Positions 20,592 to 29,830 of a DNA stretch of 64,000 nucleotides are shown piece after piece. The notes below the pieces were generated by a model. The model was not told the DNA's origin. It did no database searches and was given only the letters and a program-made list of their open reading frames with translations. Each line of letters begins with the position of its first letter. The first letter of the stretch is position 1. The position numbers and the translations under genes were made by a program. Source of the DNA: Gammaproteobacteria bacterium (GTDB lineage: Bacteria; Pseudomonadota; Gammaproteobacteria; Pseudomonadales; Pseudohongiellaceae); the NCBI GenBank assembly GCA_021773355.1, contig JAJFKE010000023.1:186001-250000 (forward strand), given 5' to 3'.

Positions 20592-20658
20592 GTACCCCTT
20601 AAGCGAGAGTAGGTATATTCAGAAGAAACCTTTTTCCTGTATAACTTCATTTCACTAA

Positions 20659-20976
20659 TTAACTGTTGCTAGCGCTTTCCTCGAAATGAGTCAATCGGCG
20701 CTGTAAAAATCGATTTCGTTCTCGCAACTGCTCCACTTCATCAATCAAACTCAACGCTAATGCGATGCCAGCCCAATCGATTTCAAGATCATGGTGCAAG
20801 CGCACAGCTTTGCGCAAGGTTGATACCATTTGTGGGTCAAATCGCCAGCTCTCGGGGGCGCTACCTTCAGGCTCTACAATCCCATGCTCAACTATTTCAA
20901 TCAGGATGTTGGGAGCTAGCAGGGTAATCTCGCAAAATTCATCAAAGCTTAGGGGCTCGACGCTTATTAATTTCAT
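20659..20976 (-). CDS. cbpM: Chaperone modulator CbpM
   Basis: A 105-aa protein with the MerR-like helical core of CbpM ([28 protein letters not shown], then [32 protein letters not shown]). CbpM binds the J-domain of CbpA and inhibits its co-chaperone and DNA-binding activities. Its start overlaps the end of cbpA by 4 bp (20973-20976), as in the usual cbpAM operon. Confidence 0.92.
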   Translation of the reverse strand: MKLISVEPLSFDEFCEITLLAPNILIEIVEHGIVEPEGSAPESWRFDPQMVSTLRKAVRLHHDLEIDWAGIALALSLIDEVEQLRERNRFLQRRLTHFEESASNS

Positions 20977-21938
20977 GAGGGTTTACTCCATTCGGCACGA
21001 GGATCGAAGCTTGTGGTCTTGGCTAATTGTTGCCATTGTTCATTAGCCAATGCATCGCTGCTTTGTGGTACCACAATCTTTAACACGGCATAAAAGTCAC
21101 CATTGACGCCCTGCTTGTTAACCAGTCCTTTACCTTTTATTCGCAATCTTTGACCACTCTGACTGTTTGTTGGAATTGTCAAAAGCACTTTCCCCGACAG
21201 CGTAGGCACGCTCACTTTGGCGCCCAGGACCGCTTCCCACGGGGCTATAGGTAGAGTAATGATCAGGTTGTGACCCTCTACATCGTATAATGGGTGAGGA
21301 ACGAGTCGAATGCGAAGATATAAGTCACCTTTAGATGCACCTTCACCACCGGCCAATCCCTGACCTTTCAAACGAATACGTTCTCCATTATTAATAGCCG
21401 CAGGAATTTTCACCTTCAAGGTTTTCTCAACGCCCGCGACTTGATATGTCACTTTTTTTGTCGTTTCGCTTAAAGTATCTTCAAGAAAAATCGGCAACTC
21501 GGTCTCAATGTCTTGGCCACGCTGCGGAGCTGAAGTCTGATCTGTCCAATTACCCCGATAGTAGCGTTCCCCTGCCCCGGCCGATTGATCAGAACCTGAC
21601 TGCTGAAAAGTATGACCAAAGATTGAAGAGAAGAAATCAGAAAAAGCGCTGTCGTCGGCCGGTTCACCGCCAGCACCGCCTGGCTGCCATCCTGGAGGTG
21701 GTCTAAATGATTGGCCGTGCACACCGTATTGGCGAATCTCATCATATTCAGCACGTTTTTCCTTGTCCCTGAGTACTTCATAGGCTTCGGCTACTTCTTT
21801 AAACCGATCCGATGCGTCGTCCTGCTCACTGACATCGGGGTGATATTTGCGCGCCAGCTTTCGGTAGGCGGTTTTGATCTCCTTATCGCTCGCACTGGCA
21901 TCGATGCCCATAATCTTGTAGTAGTCTTTGAATTCCAT
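20973..21938 (-). CDS. cbpA: Curved-DNA-binding DnaJ-like co-chaperone CbpA
   Basis: A 321-aa class II DnaJ homolog: an N-terminal J-domain with KYHPDVS (HPD motif), a Gly/Phe-rich linker ([20 protein letters not shown]) and two beta-sandwich C-terminal domains ([20 protein letters not shown] and [21 protein letters not shown]). No zinc-finger CxxCxGxG repeats, so CbpA rather than DnaJ. It cooperates with DnaK and binds curved DNA in stationary phase or stress. It lies between a membrane protein gene (6 bp upstream) and cbpM (overlapping). Confidence 0.94.
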   Translation of the reverse strand: MEFKDYYKIMGIDASASDKEIKTAYRKLARKYHPDVSEQDDASDRFKEVAEAYEVLRDKEKRAEYDEIRQYGVHGQSFRPPPGWQPGGAGGEPADDSAFSDFFSSIFGHTFQQSGSDQSAGAGERYYRGNWTDQTSAPQRGQDIETELPIFLEDTLSETTKKVTYQVAGVEKTLKVKIPAAINNGERIRLKGQGLAGGEGASKGDLYLRIRLVPHPLYDVEGHNLIITLPIAPWEAVLGAKVSVPTLSGKVLLTIPTNSQSGQRLRIKGKGLVNKQGVNGDFYAVLKIVVPQSSDALANEQWQQLAKTTSFDPRAEWSKPS

Positions 21939-21944
21939 CAGGGA

Positions 21945-22535
21945 TTAATCTTTGCTACTGAGCTTGTCTCGGTAGGTGGCCAATTTTTCATGATAATCTT
22001 CTGTGTCTCCGTATTCCAGGAACTGGTTATAGCGTGCTGACTCCGCATGAGTTTTCTGCGCATGTTTGATCGGGCACCAATACTGTTCGGTTTTGGATGT
22101 TATCTCTCGCGCATAGGAAATAACACCATTTCCATAGCCACAATACACGCAGTTGAACTTGTCGATGCCATCCAGGTTTTCAAGAAACTGGCGGTCGATT
22201 ATGAAATGTTGCGCACGTTTCACCGGTGCTATTTGATACAGCCGAAAACAAATCGCTTGATACAGAGTAAAGGTAAGATCAAGAAACGCCAAGGGGACGA
22301 TCATGGAATAGATAAAAGGAACAGAAACTATATGCCGCCAATTGATGGCGCTGGCCAGGTAGAAAGCCCCTAAGCCAGCAGCTTCCACCAGGCCAGGATC
22401 TGCAGCCTTTTTGAGCTGCACAAGGTTTTGAGCGAAACGATACTGGAAACGTTGTTCGCAGCCCTTTATTTCGTCAAATAGTTCTTTTTCTAATTGCGCC
22501 ATGCTGCCGAGAAGCGATTCGATATGTTTGTTCAT
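21945..22535 (-). CDS. Uncharacterised membrane protein of the cbpAM operon
   Basis: A 196-aa protein with an N-terminal helical region, two TM segments (HIVSVPFIYSMIVPLAFLDLTFTLYQAICF) and a cytoplasmic tail with a CVYCGYGNG motif and a later Cys (YWCPIKHA), possibly a metal- or redox-active site. AAAGGA lies directly upstream of ATG 22535, and only 6 bp separate its stop from cbpA, so it is the first gene of the operon. A one-mismatch ANR-like site (ATGACATGAATCAA, 22604-22617) is 75 bp upstream. Function unknown. Confidence 0.75.
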   Translation of the reverse strand: MNKHIESLLGSMAQLEKELFDEIKGCEQRFQYRFAQNLVQLKKAADPGLVEAAGLGAFYLASAINWRHIVSVPFIYSMIVPLAFLDLTFTLYQAICFRLYQIAPVKRAQHFIIDRQFLENLDGIDKFNCVYCGYGNGVISYAREITSKTEQYWCPIKHAQKTHAESARYNQFLEYGDTEDYHEKLATYRDKLSSKD

Positions 22536-22603
22536 GTCCTTTCTCTCAGATTACTTCTATTAGTTCACATAGGCGGATTCTAATTCACTGCTTAGCTGCC
22601 TGG

Positions 22604-22617
22604 ATGACATGAATCAA
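22604..22617. promoter_or_regulatory. Weak ANR-like site upstream of the cbpA operon
   Basis: ATGACATGAATCAA matches TTGAY-N4-RTCAA at nine of ten positions. It lies 69-82 bp before ATG 22535 on the minus strand. Confidence 0.4.
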
Positions 22618-22656
22618 TTAGTTACATTAAAAGGGCAATCGAATAGGGCCAAACAG

Positions 22657-22670
22657 TTGATCCTGGTCAA
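22657..22670. promoter_or_regulatory. FNR/ANR box upstream of the cytochrome c gene
   Basis: TTGATCCTGGTCAA, an exact TTGAT-N4-GTCAA site whose centre is 73 bp before ATG 22737. Confidence 0.85.
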
Positions 22671-22736
22671 CCCACTGGCTCCAGCCCTTATTACTATAAA
22701 CGCTGAAGAATCCGCTATTTGTATGAGGACAACATA

Positions 22737-23261
22737 ATGACGGTGAGACTTATTTTTATTGTTCTGTGCTTGTTTTGCCTGCCAGTCATCGCCAATGCCC
22801 AACAGGGAACCCACGGAGATGGCTCAGATTCGACTCACGCGCAGGCCGGTCACCAAGGTCAGCACAGGGGTCAGGATCATCAGGGACAAGGAGGTATGCG
22901 AATGTCCATGGTGAGGCATCAGTATGTGCATGCAAATGGTATCGATTCCCTCTACAAAGACCTCAGCAATCCACTGCAGCTAACAAGCGCCAATATTGAC
23001 GCAGGCAAGGCGCTGTTCCTGCAACATTGTGCGAGCTGCCATGGAACCGAAGGCAAAGGTGACGGGGAAGCCGGAGCAGATCTGAATCCGGCACCAGGCA
23101 ATATTGCGCGCTTTGCAAAAATGCCAATGGCGAAAGATGATTATCTACTCTGGACCGTATCGGAAGGTGGGGCCGTTTTGAATACCGAGATGCCTGCATT
23201 CAAACAGCGCCTGTCAAGCAATGAAATCTGGCAGCTAGTCACATTCCTGAGACAGATGTGA
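22737..23261 (+). CDS. Periplasmic monoheme cytochrome c
   Basis: ATG 22737 follows GAGGA; the track's 22719 adds six residues before a clean signal peptide (LIFIVLCLFCLPVIANAQ). The 174-aa protein has a His/Gln/Gly-rich low-complexity linker (about 25-55) and a C-terminal class I cytochrome c domain with CASCHGTEGKGDG as heme site and the MP of TEMPAF as probable axial Met. The His-rich linker could also bind metal. It should carry electrons in the periplasm. A perfect ANR box upstream predicts microaerobic expression. Confidence 0.88.
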   Translation: MTVRLIFIVLCLFCLPVIANAQQGTHGDGSDSTHAQAGHQGQHRGQDHQGQGGMRMSMVRHQYVHANGIDSLYKDLSNPLQLTSANIDAGKALFLQHCASCHGTEGKGDGEAGADLNPAPGNIARFAKMPMAKDDYLLWTVSEGGAVLNTEMPAFKQRLSSNEIWQLVTFLRQM

Positions 23262-23330
23262 AGGCTCTCCTTATCAGTGCTCTCAGCAGAAGCGGCCATC
23301 AGCACAGCCTGGATCATAAAAAGCCAATTC

Positions 23331-24014
23331 ATGAAAATTAAGGCTTTGTTACTAATACTTGCCGCACTAGCTACGATTGCGTATTCGTCGATTGTGCTTA
23401 GCCAAGCGTTGGCAACTAGTATCCCAACAGCGGAATTTCCCCATCCTGAACAAACACCTGACAGGATAGCAGTCCTTAGTTCTATGCCAAAAATATCGGC
23501 CCTGTTAGCAGAGTCCCTGCGCGCGAGTGGTGAGAGGCAATTAACAGCTGCCTATCTAAGGGATCTTAGGAAGAAGATTCAAAGCCAGCCTGATGTTCTT
23601 GAACAGGAACTAAATCTAAACAGAAATCAGCTATCCCGGGTTCATCGGCTATTGGTAGCAATTGACAATGAAGATTTACGCCTTACACTAAGCCGCATTG
23701 AAGCGATGTGTGAAGTCTGGAACAGTGCAGCCGAATCGGCGACCGACGATGAACGCATTAGCGAGGCCTTAGAGGTATACCAAAGACTTGAATCTGCTGA
23801 TTCGTTCAAGAATCGCTATCGGCAAATTTTTTTTACAGATATCAATAAAGAAATTGGCGCAGATACAAGTCTGGCGATTCAAGAGCACATGAGGGAGTTC
23901 GCCCAGAGATTCCATACTAGTTCCTATTCCTGGACAGATTTGGTTCACACAATCGGAGCGGAACTGCAGCAACTAAAATTTAGCTGTGAACAAACACCCG
24001 CCTCAAATCGATAG
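23331..24014 (+). CDS. Secreted protein of unknown function
   Basis: Starting at ATG 23331 (MKIKALLLILAALATIAYSSIVLSQALA), the 227-aa product has a signal peptide and an all-helical mature region without cysteines other than MCEVW and FSCEQ. I do not recognise a family. It follows the cytochrome c gene by 69 bp in the same direction and may be read from the same ANR-dependent promoter. Confidence 0.65.
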   Translation: MKIKALLLILAALATIAYSSIVLSQALATSIPTAEFPHPEQTPDRIAVLSSMPKISALLAESLRASGERQLTAAYLRDLRKKIQSQPDVLEQELNLNRNQLSRVHRLLVAIDNEDLRLTLSRIEAMCEVWNSAAESATDDERISEALEVYQRLESADSFKNRYRQIFFTDINKEIGADTSLAIQEHMREFAQRFHTSSYSWTDLVHTIGAELQQLKFSCEQTPASNR

Positions 24015-24101
24015 CTTCTTAAGCTAAGCGCATATAATGAACAACGGATAGTTTAGTTTCGGATAGACAAACAATAAGCATAAGTCCTACGGAGAATAAT
24101 T

Positions 24102-24536
24102 ATGTACAATAAAGTCATTGTCGCGGTCGACCTGTCGGAAGAATCGCAGAAGGTAGTGGATGCCGCGTTAAACCTGGTCAATAAAGATCGAAGCAAATTA
24201 GTACTGGTTCACGCAGTAGAGCCAATCCCACTTACTTGGGGTATGGAGAGCTATGCCATGGACCCGATTGAACTGCAGCAGAAAATTGTCGATCATGCCG
24301 GCAGCTTGTTAGAAGAAATTGGCGCAAAGGCTGGTATCGATAAGTCCAACCAGCACACCAAGCTGGGGGTTCCAGCCGCCGAAATACGCAATATTTCTCG
24401 TGAGTTGGGCGCCGATGCAATCGTAATCGGAGGCCATGGTCATTCGGGATGGAAGGTCATGCTTGGCGCAACCGCGAATAAGCTTCTGCATGGCGCAACT
24501 TGCGATGTATTAACCGTTTATGTTGGTGATGACTGA
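24102..24536 (+). CDS. Universal stress protein, single UspA domain
   Basis: A 144-aa UspA protein with the conserved start MYNKVIVAVDLSEES and the ATP-binding motif GGHGHSGWKVMLGATANKLL. GGAG lies before ATG. Its 3' end overlaps by 19 bp the end of the convergent DUF6691 gene. No ANR box was found in the 87 bp upstream. Confidence 0.92.
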   Translation: MYNKVIVAVDLSEESQKVVDAALNLVNKDRSKLVLVHAVEPIPLTWGMESYAMDPIELQQKIVDHAGSLLEEIGAKAGIDKSNQHTKLGVPAAEIRNISRELGADAIVIGGHGHSGWKVMLGATANKLLHGATCDVLTVYVGDD

Positions 24537-24988
24537 GCGGGCAACGCTATAAGTAGATGATGCAAAACCATTCCTATTACCATTGCAACAACGAACATCA
24601 GTGCCGAGCTGTTGAGTGTCGCCATCGCTGACAACGCCGGCCCAGGACAAAAGCCGGCAATACCCCAGCCAATTCCGAATAGAATTGCGCCTCCTACAAG
24701 TTTCGCGTCCAGATCTTTACTTGTTGGCAAATAAAATTTTGTGCCAAACAAAGGCTCTTTCCGTTTCATGATGAAATGAAAGCCGGGAACAGTCATCATG
24801 AGACCAGCCCCCATAACCAGTAATAGCGTCGGATCCCAATTTCCGAATAGATCGAGAAACCCTATCACCTTTGCCGGATTTATCATTCCAGAAATCGTTA
24901 GGCCCAGCCTGAATAACAGGCCAGACAAAAATACCGTAAGCAGCGAATAGCTCCAACGATGAATATCAATGAAAATGAAAAGCCACAA
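24518..24988 (-). CDS. YeeE/YedE-type (DUF6691) membrane transporter half
   Basis: 156 aa with four TM segments and the motifs LGLTISGMINPAKVIGFLDLFGNWDP and GWGIAGFCPGPAL, diagnostic of the second half (PmpB/DUF6691) of YeeE/YedE transporters, which import thiosulfate or related sulfur species. The partner half (PmpA-like) is not next to it. The track's start is a TTG with no good ribosome site; the family usually begins closer to the first TM. It is the last gene after dioxygenase, SQR and SulP, consistent with a sulfur role. Confidence 0.82.
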   Translation of the reverse strand: MWLFIFIDIHRWSYSLLTVFLSGLLFRLGLTISGMINPAKVIGFLDLFGNWDPTLLLVMGAGLMMTVPGFHFIMKRKEPLFGTKFYLPTSKDLDAKLVGGAILFGIGWGIAGFCPGPALSAMATLNSSALMFVVAMVIGMVLHHLLIALPAQSSPT

Positions 24989-25006
24989 TGATACTCTGCT
25001 GCAAAT

Positions 25007-26725
25007 TCAGGCCAGATCTTCTATAGCCTGGTGTTGCGACATATAAATATTACCGGAGAGTTTTTCTAGCAACTGCGTCTTTTCCAGTTTATCCATAACA
25101 GGCCCCTTGATTTCAGATAAATGAAATTGGATACCGGCATCTCGTAGATTTTCATTTATCGCTAACAATGACTCAACAGCACTCATATCTATTTCGTTGA
25201 CTGCATTGCACATTAATACAACATGTTTTAGTTCCTTATTCCCTGCTAAGGCTTGATAGACAAAATCTTCAAGATAGCGGCTGTTGGAAAAATAAAGACT
25301 TTCATCAATCCGCAGAGACATAATACCGGGCGATGTTAAGACTTGATGACGATTTATATTTCGGAAGTGTTCGGTTCCTGATACTCGACCGACGACCGCT
25401 ATATGTGGTTTCGAGGTTTTAACTAACTGCATCAGTACCGAGAGCAAGACTCCTGAAGCGACACCAATTTCCACACCAACAAGCAGGGTCAAGGAAATTG
25501 TAGTAATCACACAGAGAAAATCGGCTTTTGAGTATTTCCATGCTTCTTTCACAATTGAGAAGTCGATTAATGACCACACCGCGACGACTATTGTCGCCGC
25601 CAGCGTTGCCTTCGGTAAGTAGGCTAAAGCAGGCATGAACAAGTATGTGGCCATGGCGATTAACAGGGCCGCAAAAAAGCCTGCCGCCGGAGTTGCTGCC
25701 CCGGCATCAAAATTTACCACTGAACGCGAAAACCCTCCGGCCACCGGAAATCCTCCGGTTACAGACGCACTGAGATTGGCTGTACCCAGAGCAATCAATT
25801 CCTGACTGGGGTCTACGCGTTCGCGATTTTTCGCGGCCAGACCCTGCGCGACGGAAATCGATTCAACAAAACCAATGGTCGAAATAAACACCGCAGAAGT
25901 AATCAGGCCTAACCAAAGTTCCAAGGAAAAACGGGGAATTGTCAACCCAGGCATACCCACTGGTACCTGACCAACCAAGAGCACATCTGCGCTGCCCAGA
26001 TCCAGGTAAAACGCCACTACCGAGCTTAGTACCACAGCAAAAATAGGGCTGATGCGGGCAAGAATATTACTTAGGCGTTCACTCAGCCCGAATTTTTGTA
26101 GCATCGCCTTCATCCACAGTCGCGCCCAAATCAGGTAGCCGATAGTAGCAAAGCCAATCAGGATTGTTGCAAGATTCAATTGATCCCTATCCAATGTGAA
26201 CGAATACCGAAGCTGCGGCAGCAATGCCAACAAATTGTGGCCGGATACACTTAGCCCAAGCAATTGAGGAAGCTGAGTCAAGGCGATGATAAGCGCCGAT
26301 GCGGTAATAAAGCCGTTGACCACTGGGTGAGAGAGAAAATTAGCCAGAAATCCCAGTTTGAAAACACCCAACATAAGGAGAAATAAACCAGACAAGAAAG
26401 CCAAGGCAATCGCTGCGGTTATGTAGTCAGCAGATTCTGGCTGGGTAACCTTGCTTAGAGCCGCCGCCGTCATTAACGAAACAACCGCTACCGGCCCAAC
26501 AGACAGAGTCCTGCTGGTACCAAAAATGGAATAGGCGATGAGCGGTCCAACACTCGCGTACAATCCCATTTCCGGCGGCAAACCTGCGATCAATGCGTAG
26601 GCAAGCGATTGCGGAATTAACATGACCATGACGATGACAGCGGCTAAAAAATCATCACCGAACTTTTCGCTATCATAGTCTCTTGCCCAATTCAAAACAG
26701 GAAAGTACTTTGAAGTGAGCCGCAA
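25007..26725 (-). CDS. SulP-family anion permease with STAS domain
   Basis: A 572-aa inner-membrane protein: SulP core (about 20-400) with LIPQSLAYALIAGLPPEMGLYAS and TGGFPVAGGFSRSVVN, and a C-terminal STAS domain (about 440-560, LRIDESLYFSNSRYLEDFV, CNAVNEIDMSAVESL). Members exchange sulfate, bicarbonate or other anions. It lies 24 bp after the DSP-SQR gene in the same direction and is likely part of the sulfide-oxidation operon, moving sulfate/sulfite or thiosulfate. A decayed SulP piece of a different paralog is present at about 52.7-52.9 kb. Confidence 0.92.
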   Translation of the reverse strand: MRLTSKYFPVLNWARDYDSEKFGDDFLAAVIVMVMLIPQSLAYALIAGLPPEMGLYASVGPLIAYSIFGTSRTLSVGPVAVVSLMTAAALSKVTQPESADYITAAIALAFLSGLFLLMLGVFKLGFLANFLSHPVVNGFITASALIIALTQLPQLLGLSVSGHNLLALLPQLRYSFTLDRDQLNLATILIGFATIGYLIWARLWMKAMLQKFGLSERLSNILARISPIFAVVLSSVVAFYLDLGSADVLLVGQVPVGMPGLTIPRFSLELWLGLITSAVFISTIGFVESISVAQGLAAKNRERVDPSQELIALGTANLSASVTGGFPVAGGFSRSVVNFDAGAATPAAGFFAALLIAMATYLFMPALAYLPKATLAATIVVAVWSLIDFSIVKEAWKYSKADFLCVITTISLTLLVGVEIGVASGVLLSVLMQLVKTSKPHIAVVGRVSGTEHFRNINRHQVLTSPGIMSLRIDESLYFSNSRYLEDFVYQALAGNKELKHVVLMCNAVNEIDMSAVESLLAINENLRDAGIQFHLSEIKGPVMDKLEKTQLLEKLSGNIYMSQHQAIEDLA

Positions 26726-26749
26726 TAGAGTAGTCCTTTCCTAACTTCG

Positions 26750-28429
26750 TTATTGAATTTTAGCAGCGGAGACTGAGGGTTTTACCAACCACTCACGCCC
26801 TTTCAACATGCCGTTCCAATACACAAACGGCAGTATGTCTTTTTTCAAGCTCCAGGCTGCCCGCGATGGCTTGGTACCGTCAATCAACCAGGAAGGAAAA
26901 CTGGGCAGCAATTTTCCGCCATAACCGAATTCGGCGAGTACAATTTTCCCTTTGGCCACGGTCAGCGGGCAAGAGCCGTAACCATTATAGCGAGCTGTTC
27001 CTTGGGTGATATTACAATCAGCAAGTACATTGTGGGCCACCACCGGCGCTTGCATTCTCGCCGCCGCCGCCGTTTTCGCATTAGGCGCATTCATTACATC
27101 CCCCAAGGCCCAAATATTACCGAATACTTTGTGGGCGAGGGTTTCCGGGTCTACGTCGACCCAGCCTGCCCCATCCACCAGTGGGCTATTTCGAATAAAG
27201 TCTGGCGCCTGCTGCGGCGGACAGACGTGAATCATATCGAAGCCAGTCTTCACTGTTTCTTTGTTTCCCTCACTATCCGTCTTATCGAACCACGCGGTTT
27301 TTGTTGCCACATCGACTTTGGTCAAGTTATGAGAAAAGTTCAATTCGACTTGGTATCGCTGTATATAATTCATCAAAGCAGGGACATAGGCCTCGACACC
27401 AAACAGTACTGGGCCGGCGTTGAAAAACTTCACATTAATCTTTTCAAGAAGTCCTTTTCGGTGCCAATAGTCTGCTGAGAGATACATTGCCTTCTGCGGG
27501 GCACCTGCACATTTGATGGGCATCGGTGGCTGAGTGAAGATTGCATTTCCCCCGCGCAACTCTTGAACAAGCTTCCAAGTATAAGGCGCCAGGTCATAGC
27601 TGTAGTTAGAGGTAACACCGTGATGACCCAGACTGTCAGTTAGGCCTTCGACACCATCCCAATTCAGTTTCAGACCCGCCGCCACCACCAGTCTGTCATA
27701 GGAAACAGCGCGCCCGTCATCGAGTCGAAGCAGATTGTTGGCGGGGTCAAAAGAAACAACGGAGGCCTTTAGCCATTTCGCAGTTCTCGGCATCAGAGAG
27801 GCCATTGTGCGCTCAGTTTGTTGCGGCTTAAAAACCCCAGCCCCAACCAGCGTCCAGCCCGGCTGATAATAGTGTTTTTCCGCCGGCTCAATGATTGCCA
27901 TCTGTGCCTGGGGCGCACGTTTCAAAATACTGGATGCTACCGACAGGCCACCGGCTCCGGCCCCAATAATCAGGATGTTATAATGCGCCGCTGCCGGGCC
28001 CCGCTCTAGACTGCTCTTACCAAGCCGAGCCTGAATACTCTTAAGATCGTATCCCAAGCCTTGAGCAGTGGCGCTGACTTCCGCCGGTTTCATGCCTTGA
28101 GTAACCGCAGACAGCGCCCACAGCTCAGTACAGCGCGTACCAGTGCGGCAATATGCCAGTATGGGCTTTGGTAATTCCTTTACAGACTCGGTAAAAGCAG
28201 TTACCTTTGCCTCGGTAATTTTTCCCGAGACCACGGGAAGGTACAGCATAGCGAGCCCCTGTTTTTCCGCGTCTTGACTGATTTCGGCAAACGATGGCTG
28301 CCCACTCTCCTCCTGGTCCGGCCGATTGCAAATAATCGCCTTGTAACCCTGCCTGGCTATTCTCTCGACGTCATTCGATCCTATTTGCCCGCATACGGAC
28401 AGCTCATCATCAATCTGTTTAAGATCCAT
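26750..28429 (-). CDS. sqr: Fusion of DSP-like phosphatase domain and sulfide:quinone oxidoreductase
   Basis: 559 aa in two parts. Residues 1-110 are a TIGR01244/DSP-like phosphatase fold with the Cx5R loop AYCRTGTRC. From about 148 a flavoprotein begins with the FAD-binding GAGAGGLSVASS and shows two cysteines in the contexts seen in type II SQR/human SQOR: CAGAPQKAMYLS and GYGSCPLTV. It should oxidise H2S to sulfane sulfur with quinone as acceptor at the inner membrane. The gene follows the persulfide dioxygenase by 13 bp. The role of the phosphatase-like domain is unknown; free-standing lipoprotein versions of the same fold are encoded at 42.0 and 63.0 kb. Confidence 0.92.
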   Translation of the reverse strand: MDLKQIDDELSVCGQIGSNDVERIARQGYKAIICNRPDQEESGQPSFAEISQDAEKQGLAMLYLPVVSGKITEAKVTAFTESVKELPKPILAYCRTGTRCTELWALSAVTQGMKPAEVSATAQGLGYDLKSIQARLGKSSLERGPAAAHYNILIIGAGAGGLSVASSILKRAPQAQMAIIEPAEKHYYQPGWTLVGAGVFKPQQTERTMASLMPRTAKWLKASVVSFDPANNLLRLDDGRAVSYDRLVVAAGLKLNWDGVEGLTDSLGHHGVTSNYSYDLAPYTWKLVQELRGGNAIFTQPPMPIKCAGAPQKAMYLSADYWHRKGLLEKINVKFFNAGPVLFGVEAYVPALMNYIQRYQVELNFSHNLTKVDVATKTAWFDKTDSEGNKETVKTGFDMIHVCPPQQAPDFIRNSPLVDGAGWVDVDPETLAHKVFGNIWALGDVMNAPNAKTAAAARMQAPVVAHNVLADCNITQGTARYNGYGSCPLTVAKGKIVLAEFGYGGKLLPSFPSWLIDGTKPSRAAWSLKKDILPFVYWNGMLKGREWLVKPSVSAAKIQ

Positions 28430-28442
28430 AGCTCGCTCCGAT

Positions 28443-29336
28443 CTACAAAACGTTTATTGGGACTTTTAGAAAAACCTTACCTTTTTCATCAGCAGGAGGC
28501 AGCTGCCCTGCGCGCATATTTACCTGCAGAGAAGGCAGGATTAATCTTGGCATTTCGAGTGTCTTGTCGCGTGTTTCACGCATGCTTACGAACTCATCCT
28601 CTGATGTGCTTTGATTGACGTGAATATTTTCGCGTTTTTCATCTGCAACCGTAGTGAGCCAGACTGGCGCTCTATCATCAGGATAGTCATGGCACATAAA
28701 TAGCCGCATCTCATCCGGCATCGAGAGTAAACGCTCAATCGAATGGTATAAGGTTCGCGCATCCCCGCCCGGAAAATCAGCCCGCGCCGTACCACCGTCT
28801 GGCATAAACAAGGTATCCCCTACAAAAGTAGCATTACCAATCAAATGACTCATACAGGCCGGTGTGTGGCCCGGCGTGTGCAAGGCGACCGCCGTCATGG
28901 CTCCAATCATATAACTCTCGCCATCAGTAAATAGCTGATCGAATTGCGAACCATCACGGCGAAATTCTGAGCCCTCATCAAAGATCTCAGCGAAGGTTTT
29001 CTGCACCACGGTGATTTGGTCACCTACGCCGATTTTTCCACCCAGTTCCTGCTTGATATAGGGTGCCGCGGTCAAGTGATCTGCATGTATATGGGTCTCG
29101 ATGATCCATTCATTGGCCAACTCTTTTTCTCGTACATACTCTACGATCCGATCGGCTCCTGCGCACGATGTGCGCCCGGCGGCATAATCAATGTCCATTA
29201 CCGGGTCAATAATCGCGCAGGCATTTGAGTCTGGATCCTTAACGACGTAGGAGAAGGTGGCCGTTGCTTCGTCAAAGAAATGAACCACTTCTGGCGTTAC
29301 AGACATGTCTACCTTGATCGGTTGTTGATCACCCAT
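28443..29336 (-). CDS. pdo: MBL-fold persulfide dioxygenase
   Basis: 297 aa with the ETHE1/PDO-type metal ligands: THIHADHLTAAPYI (HxHxDH), HTPGHTPACM and the later LFMCHDY, plus VGDTLFMPDGGTARADFPGG. These enzymes use mononuclear Fe(II) to oxidise glutathione persulfide to sulfite. GGAGGAG precedes ATG 29336. It is the first large gene of the operon pdo-sqr-sulP-DUF6691 and is divergent from a FisR-like activator, the arrangement known from Cupriavidus sulfide oxidation. Confidence 0.92.
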   Translation of the reverse strand: MGDQQPIKVDMSVTPEVVHFFDEATATFSYVVKDPDSNACAIIDPVMDIDYAAGRTSCAGADRIVEYVREKELANEWIIETHIHADHLTAAPYIKQELGGKIGVGDQITVVQKTFAEIFDEGSEFRRDGSQFDQLFTDGESYMIGAMTAVALHTPGHTPACMSHLIGNATFVGDTLFMPDGGTARADFPGGDARTLYHSIERLLSMPDEMRLFMCHDYPDDRAPVWLTTVADEKRENIHVNQSTSEDEFVSMRETRDKTLEMPRLILPSLQVNMRAGQLPPADEKGKVFLKVPINVL

Positions 29337-29473
29337 TAAGCGAACTCCTCCAATTAATTGATACTTGCTTGGCTATCTAAATTTTTTAGATACTACTTTT
29401 AACCCAGTACGAAACACTCTGGCTAATGTAGCCGAAACAACGATTCAGCGATTGATCCTAGTCACCTACTTGA

Positions 29474-29510
29474 TGGGAAGCATTTTTTCTGCACACTGCC
29501 CTGCTTCCCA
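29474..29510 (-). other. Hairpin in the leader of pdo
   Basis: TGGGAAGCA (29474-29482) pairs exactly with TGCTTCCCA (29502-29510). On the transcript it lies between the 29-aa ORF and pdo. No U-tract follows, so an mRNA processing or stability element is more likely than a terminator. Confidence 0.45.
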
Positions 29511-29558
29511 ACAATCCAACACCTCAATACAACAGCAGGCAGCAGTGACTGTTTACCG

Positions 29559-29648
29559 CTATACTACTGCAAGCCAAATTAGCCAGCAGGCCAAAGCAGT
29601 AACCACGGGAACGAACATCAACAGAATCATATTTCTCACTGTGACCAT
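29559..29648 (-). CDS. Candidate 29-aa single-TM peptide upstream of pdo
   Basis: Too short for the ORF track. The minus strand reads ATG at 29648 to TAG at 29559, encoding MVTVRNMILLMFVPVVTALA plus CWLIWLAVV: almost entirely one TM helix with a positively charged N-terminus and one Cys. GAGG lies 8 bases upstream of the ATG, and the start is about 60 nt downstream of the predicted sigma54 transcription start. It may be a small membrane subunit of the sulfide-oxidation operon or a regulatory leader peptide. No homolog is known to me. Confidence 0.4.
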   Translation of the reverse strand: MVTVRNMILLMFVPVVTALACWLIWLAVV

Positions 29649-29718
29649 TACAATAACCTCGATTGAGCGTTAACTGACCTACATAAAACAACATAATTAG
29701 CATGTCATCTCTACTGGG

Positions 29719-29736
29719 CGGCACAGGCCGTGCCAA
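29719..29736 (-). promoter_or_regulatory. Putative sigma54 (-24/-12) promoter for the pdo-sqr operon
   Basis: On the minus strand, TTGGCACGGCCTGTGCCG has GG and GC separated by exactly 10 bases and fits TGGCACG-N4-TTGC with one mismatch (GTGC for TTGC). Because the core is palindromic, a plus-strand reading is also possible, but the activator site 100-130 bp upstream suits the minus direction. Start of transcription would be near 29709. Confidence 0.55.
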
Positions 29737-29830
29737 TTATTCCGAAATAACAATAACCTATTATTTTTATTGTATTATTTTCAACTTCTCAACCGATGTA
29801 ATCTCTTTTAGTTGACGCATTCATGAATTT

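Noticed and set aside
27002-27478. 158-aa plus-strand ORF inside the DSP-SQR gene
   Set aside because: Antisense shadow with no coherent domain.
29365-29673. 102-aa plus-strand ORF in the pdo leader region
   Set aside because: No ribosome site, Thr/Gln-rich composition without family features, antisense to the predicted leader.
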